Below, in pieces: positions 59,785 to 64,000 of a stretch of 64,000 nucleotides of DNA. Each line of letters starts with the position of its first letter. The stretch's first letter is position 1. The notes under the pieces are model-generated. The model was given only the letters and a program-made list of their open reading frames with translations, had not been told where the DNA came from and did no database searches. The position numbers and the translations under genes were made by a program. This DNA is from Aldrovandia affinis (Eukaryota > Chordata > Actinopteri > Notacanthiformes > Halosauridae), in assembly GCA_029706075.1 (NCBI GenBank), contig JAINUG010000020.1, forward strand, positions 6,167,860 through 6,231,859, in the 5' to 3' direction.

Positions 59785-59826
59785 TGACCCTGATGAAGGT
59801 ACTATACGTACCGAAATGTTGGTCAT
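59785..59826 (+). ncRNA. Hammerhead-core-like motif (degenerate)
   Basis: TGACC-CTGATGA-A-GGTAC-TATAC-GTACC-GAAA-TGTT-GGTCA. The two conserved hammerhead core strands CUGAUGA (59790-59796) and GAAA (59813-59816) flank a perfect 5-bp stem II (GGTAC/GTACC). Closely related motifs are known in repeats such as Penelope-like elements. Stems I and III and a UH cleavage site could not be placed convincingly, so self-cleavage activity is doubtful. Confidence 0.35.
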
Positions 59827-59964
59827 TTATTGAAAAGCACAGCAGAAGAAACCAGAGTGCGTGACTCTTGCTTTATTTTCATGTTCATTCTCCGTTAGTC
59901 AGTACCTCGTTAAAATTTGGCTGTGTTTCCTCCTCTTCTGTATTGATAATGGACCTGAAATATA

Positions 59965-60367
59965 CAGGCAACTGCCTAAATAAAGAAAACACCAACATTA
60001 AGTGCCTTAATAGGGCATTGGGCTACCACGAGCTTCAGGACGGCTTCAATGCACCTTGGCATAGATTCTACAAGTGTCTGGAACTCTATTTGAAGGATGC
60101 AATGCCATTATGCCACAACAAATTCCATCATTTTGTTTTGTTGATGGTGGTGGAAAATGCTGTCTCAGGCACCGCTCCAGAAACTCCCATAAGTGTTCAA
60201 TTGGGTTGAGATCTGGTGACTTAGATGGCCATGGCATATGATTTACATCATTACATAAAACCATTCAGTGGACCTAAACCATGCCAGGAAAATGCACACC
60301 AAACCATAACAGAGCTGCCAGTACCCTTCATTTACTCAAGTGCTGCCTTTATTTTTGCAGGTACCTG
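59965..60367 (-). mobile_element. Tc1-derived element with transposase C-terminal fragment
   Basis: Left end CAGGCAACTGCCTAAATAAA follows a TA; the right end CTTTATTTTTGCAGGTACCTG is its imperfect inverse. The minus strand encodes WPSKSPDLNPIEHLWEFLER, the C-terminal SPDLNPIE motif of Tc1/mariner DDE transposases, followed by CLRQHFPPPST. Most of the transposase is missing. The same family occurs at 29793. Confidence 0.85.
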
Positions 60368-60509
60368 CATCTATCACACAATAAACAGATAGAAGGTACA
60401 GTGATTCTTCACTGTGAATATAATAAATAACACCCAAGAATGGCATATATTTTATTGTTGCTGTACTGATCTCTTGCTCTAGCTGTGACTATTCTTGCCA
60501 TTTGAAATG

Positions 60510-60562
60510 CACTTATTGTAAGCCGTTCTGGAGAAGAGCTAGCATATCTGCTAAATGGCAAA
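60510..60562 (+). repeat. SINE/L2 tail, diverged
   Basis: Contains TTGTAAGCCGTTCTGGAGAA followed by GAGCTAGCATATCTGCTAAA, a diverged L2-clade tail with a small insertion. Confidence 0.6.
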
Positions 60563-61146
60563 AAAAAATGTGATGACAATTTTTTTTTTTAAATGTAATG
60601 GTGTTTCTGGTTCATACACATACATATTGCTTATGTGTATACTGTTTTATAAATAGGATGTGGGAAATCATTGACTTGCTTGCACTGTTTTTTAAAATTT
60701 TTATTTATGGTCCCCATGAAAAATGATGGGAAGAGCCAGCTCTAGATAATGGCTGGGCATTGCCACCATTGTTCAGTCATTCGTACTCTGTCATTTACAT
60801 AACACTCAATTTAATTGGATGCAACACTGAGATCTTTCACATTCCACCACTGTACCCTACCTATTACAATAAGAGAATGTGGAATTATTTTTGTGCATCA
60901 CTCATTTTTAAAGTGACATACAAAAACAACTTTGGTGGCTAGATGCCAACGCAGATTTTCTAGACTCACCAGATGCTCAGCTATGCATTCTTAACATTGA
61001 ATGTCTCCGCACCGCTGAAGCCGAAACATTCTGAATTGATGCATGTTGTGAAAATGTATTAATTAATTTTGAAAATGGACGATCTGTACTGTAATACAGC
61101 ATCGGAGACTACTGTTAACCACCTGAACTTGTCCTTAAGAAGTAGG

Positions 61147-61500
61147 GAGGGGGCCTCCTGTGTGGTCTAGTAGTAAGAGCGTTCGATGCTAGCCACGGTG
61201 ACTGGGGTTCGATTCCACCAGTCGCGCCAGTTTTGGCTCTGGCCGGGAGTGCCGCCAGGGGGCGGCAATTGGCTGTCCGCCCCTGGGGGGGGAGGGAAAA
61301 CATTGCTGCATATATGAGTTGTCCTGTGCGTCGGTGACAGGCTTTGGCTCAGAGGAGGCGGTGCAGTGTTCACTAACAGCCGGACTACGGCATCGACTTC
61401 TCATACGAGGGAGGGGATAATTGGCACAAAAAAGACAGGGGGTATAATTGGATACTAACAGTAGGGGAGGAAATGGGGAAAAACAGCAAAAATAATAATT
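61147..61500 (+). repeat. tRNA-derived SINE
   Basis: Head GGGGGCCTCCTGTGTGGTCT followed by AGTAGTAAGAGCG is A-box-like, and GGGGTTCGATTCC is the B box. It shares the body with the copy at 33195 (GGGCGGCAATTGGCTGTC, CGGTGACAGGC). The 3' end is A-rich. Confidence 0.85.
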
Positions 61501-61744
61501 TTTTAAAAAGTTTTAAAAATCAGATCAGTCTACAGAACCTGTGATACCACTAACCTTTGTGCACGCCGCCCAATACCCCTGTTACCTCCCACAGAGAGGA
61601 GCTGAGCTCAGGATTATGTTCTTGAGCAAGTTCTTCACAGCGTGAAAGCCTTTCCCCCTGGGAAACAGAGATTAACATCTCCTTATCTGAGAATCTGTCA
61701 AACGCTCTCGTGCACTGCCACACACAAGCAGCCCTAATTCTCTA

Positions 61745-61885
61745 GTTGCAGTGTTTGGGACCGAACAGGTTAAGAACCTTGATCAGAGGCACAGCAGCGG
61801 TGAGGTTGTCACTTGGAATTTGAACCGGCAGCCTCTCAGTTACAGACCCAGTTCCTTGACCCTTACACCACTGCCACATCATGGT
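61745..61885 (-). repeat. SINE fragment, reverse orientation
   Basis: Contains GAACCTTGATCAGAGGCACA, GAATTTGAACCGGCAGCC and ACCCTTACACCACTGCCAC, recalling the reversed A/B-box region of fish tRNA-type SINEs (the GCTCAAGGG...GGGAATC block seen elsewhere). Confidence 0.5.
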
Positions 61886-61899
61886 CACATATACAACTG

Positions 61900-63290
61900 C
61901 AATGAGCATGCTACTCTTGCGTTTGAGTTTGAGTTTCTTTATCTCGAACAATCAACCATATAAAATTACAATAGAAAGGATAAAACACAAAACATAAACA
62001 GTTAAATCTAACAGTCTTCATCAAAAAAGAAAAAAAAAGAAAAACAAATGATGAGTTCGAGAAGGAGCAGAAGGAAGCAAATGCTTATCTAGTCCTGCCC
62101 CTCCCTCACAATATCATAACTTATAACATAAAAATCTCTTACAACCTAAAATACTCTGATGTAACGGAGACAAGTAATTTCTCAACAGTCTGGTCAGACT
62201 CTTGCTGTTGTGGCACTTGGCACCTTACTCTTGTCTGGCTCTGTTTTATGCACACGGCTCATGTCTCTGTATAGTTCACCTCTGTAACCAAGTATGACCC
62301 CAGTACTACGACAGAGATCCTCCTGCTTCTTCCCCACATACTCCTGCAACTTCTCCACACAGTCCAGCAACTTCCCCACACACTTCAGCAACTCCCCCAC
62401 AAACTTCTGCAACTTTCCCCACACACTCCTGTCCATACACTACTGCTATTTAATCACACACTCTTTCTAACGCCGCAAAACTATTTCCCAGACTCGAATA
62501 AGTCATTTTCTTGGACTTAATTCCTTGCAAGTCATTAGTCAGTCAACACGTCCAGGACGATGATAAAGAGGCTAATCTTTATTTTCAGATTTAGCAGCAT
62601 ATTGCTTATATTCACAGATCGTATCTGACATGCCTGTTCCTTACACACACCAAGCCCCTCTGTTACAGAAGGATGGTGACAGATAAGGTTAAACCTTGCT
62701 GTACATATTATTGCAACTAATATTGCATTTGTATTAATCATATACAGGAGGACAGGCCACAACTGGCACATATTAAATCCATTCAAATACTAGCAGTGAT
62801 AATGAAACTGTAGCACACTCTGTCCTATGTGTCCTATGTAAAATTGCTTTGTAAATTGGGGGCAGTAACCACTCTGTACAGCTTATCACTTTTGTTTATA
62901 GTTCAGTGCTTGGATGCTTCATTAATTCGTACAGGAAGCCTAAAAATATCACTGCTCATTGCCAGATATTCAGATAACCACTGGGACATCACCATATCGG
63001 TCCAATATATGATGTCATGTCCATAACGCTACACGTGGTCATCACCATACCTGCACAATCTACACAGGGTTTCACGGGTGAGCAGTATGTGTCCAGTTCA
63101 TGTCATGCGTGTGATATCCCAGTCGCAGGCGGGCATGCATACATTATTTATAACAAAACTTTTTAAAAGCCTGCCTATTTCTTCAGTATTATATTTTAAA
63201 ACAATGGGAAATGCGTCATTAGTATTATTCTTGTTATTGATTTTTCTCGGTCGTAACCATGTTTCTTCACACTTTGTGAAGTCAGTGACA
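61900..63290. other. No recognised gene
   Basis: A-rich stretch at 61975-62060, then a short segment (62320-62440) with imprecise tandem CTTCCCCACAC-ACTTC units that encodes a heptad-like minus-strand frame. The frame is a consequence of the tandem repeat. Nothing else was identified. Confidence 0.4.
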
Positions 63291-63299
63291 TTGATGTTT

Positions 63300-63512
63300 A
63301 ATGTCAACAAATTGGTCCCCGCGCTGGAACAATCAGCAGCATCTGGACTCACCTTTGATGGTAAAGAAATTAAATTCCTTCTGTTTGCAGATGATCTGGT
63401 TCTGCTGTCGCTCAGGGAACATGGACCGCTGCAGAGCCTGGCTCTGGCAGAGAAGCGCTATCATGTCAGGGCCCTGACAATACATTTGACTGAAACCAAA
63501 ATTATGATATGA
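63300..63512 (+). pseudogene. LINE reverse-transcriptase fragment (FADD box)
   Basis: The end of the 144-codon open frame reads GLTFDGKEIKFLLFADDLVL followed by LSLREHGPLQSLALAEK and ALTIHLTETKIM. This is the palm-domain segment of a non-LTR reverse transcriptase with its F/YxDD catalytic motif. The upstream part of the frame has no RT similarity. The copy is truncated on both sides. Confidence 0.75.
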
Positions 63513-63514
63513 CA

Positions 63515-64000
63515 CAACAACATCCAGACCTCAGGGAAACCAATAGAGATTCATATTAGGAAAGACAACCTTAAAACACAGTAAAAAATTACTTTATTCA
63601 CATTATTCCTACCTCATTCATCTTCGCTGTCTTAACCACTTTTCTTCACACTTCAAGTTTGCTTGCTTTCACAACCTCATCACTATATAGAAATCCGACA
63701 TCTTGCTGTCCCAATTCAGAAACACACCAACCAAACCCGTGCCAATTCTGAAAAGCCGTGATTCACTCAAATCGCTGGGAGGAGCCAAGATCTAATGTTA
63801 GGCAGGCATGAAGGTTGTTTTGCTGAATATGCACCCACTATTGGTCAGTGCCGTAAAAAAGGGGTGTAGTTAAAACGTGCTTTCCGTGGGTGGGCGTGGT
63901 CGCTTTGGTGAAATATTTATTTCTGATTGGTTAGAACCGAGCACAAAGCGTTGATATTTTCATATCAGGGCCGACATGTGGTTCTGGGAGGAGCTGGGTA
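63515..64000. other. No recognised gene; CCAAT-rich right edge
   Basis: Two inverted CCAAT boxes (ATTGG near 63840 and 63937) and GGGCGTGG (63892-63899) might be promoter-like for a minus-strand unit, but no start or exon was seen inside the window. Confidence 0.25.

Noticed and set aside
61005-61035. Second possible hammerhead-like motif (GCTGAAGCCGAAACATTC)
   Set aside because: Lacks the CTGATGA strand and any stem II; probably a chance similarity.
62194-62436. Minus-strand frame resembling a coiled coil with heptads
   Set aside because: Generated by an imprecise short tandem repeat; no splice or promoter context and no known homologue recognised.

Overview
This window is nuclear DNA of a ray-finned fish, not a bacterial or viral sequence. 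It has split genes with GT-AG introns, very low coding density, long microsatellites and minisatellites, and a typical fish mix of transposable elements: L2-type and CR1-type LINE tails, tRNA-derived SINEs, Tc1, pogo/Tigger, hAT and piggyBac elements, and an LTR element with a solo LTR. The species cannot be named from the sequence alone.

Two protein-coding genes can be reconstructed. The first is cenps (CENP-S/MHF1), on the plus strand, with five exons between 8377 and 11935 that join into a 125-residue histone-fold protein. The second is tns2 (tensin-2, formerly TENC1), on the minus strand, with 27 recognised exons between 41527 and 14399. Joined, they give 4662 nt including the stop codon (1553 codons plus stop) in one continuous frame: C1 zinc finger, PTP-like domain, C2 domain, a long proline-rich disordered region, SH2 and PTB. 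The first exon(s) of tns2, upstream of the C1 domain, were not found; they lie in the repeat-rich 47.8-64 kb part or outside the window. The two genes converge, with their 3' ends about 2.4 kb apart.

Layout: 1-8 kb holds repeats, including a long-armed foldback element, a 145-bp TC microsatellite and a Tc1 fragment. 8.3-12 kb is cenps, with an hAT remnant in intron 4. 14.4-41.5 kb is tns2, with a Tigger remnant, a Myb-domain-bearing DNA transposon remnant, an hAT MITE with target-site duplication, SINEs and a Tc1 copy carrying a nested LINE-tail insertion in its introns. 41.7-47.7 kb is a 6-kb minisatellite (34-bp unit) with kilobase-scale higher-order duplication. 47.8-64 kb is repeat-rich: solo LTR, CR1-like LINE 3' end, LTR plus gag-like remnant, a 1.5-kb piggyBac element with TTAA flanks, a 17-bp minisatellite in which most units carry the AP-1 consensus, a hammerhead-core-like motif and LINE reverse-transcriptase debris.

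The genes do not form an operon or shared pathway. CENP-S acts at the kinetochore and in the Fanconi anaemia/MHF DNA-repair complex. Tensin-2 is a focal-adhesion scaffold. The most unusual content is structural: the two minisatellites, a possible internal promoter at 32.3 kb, an orphan exon-like segment at 51.1 kb and the hammerhead-like motif. No clearly new multi-gene system was found.
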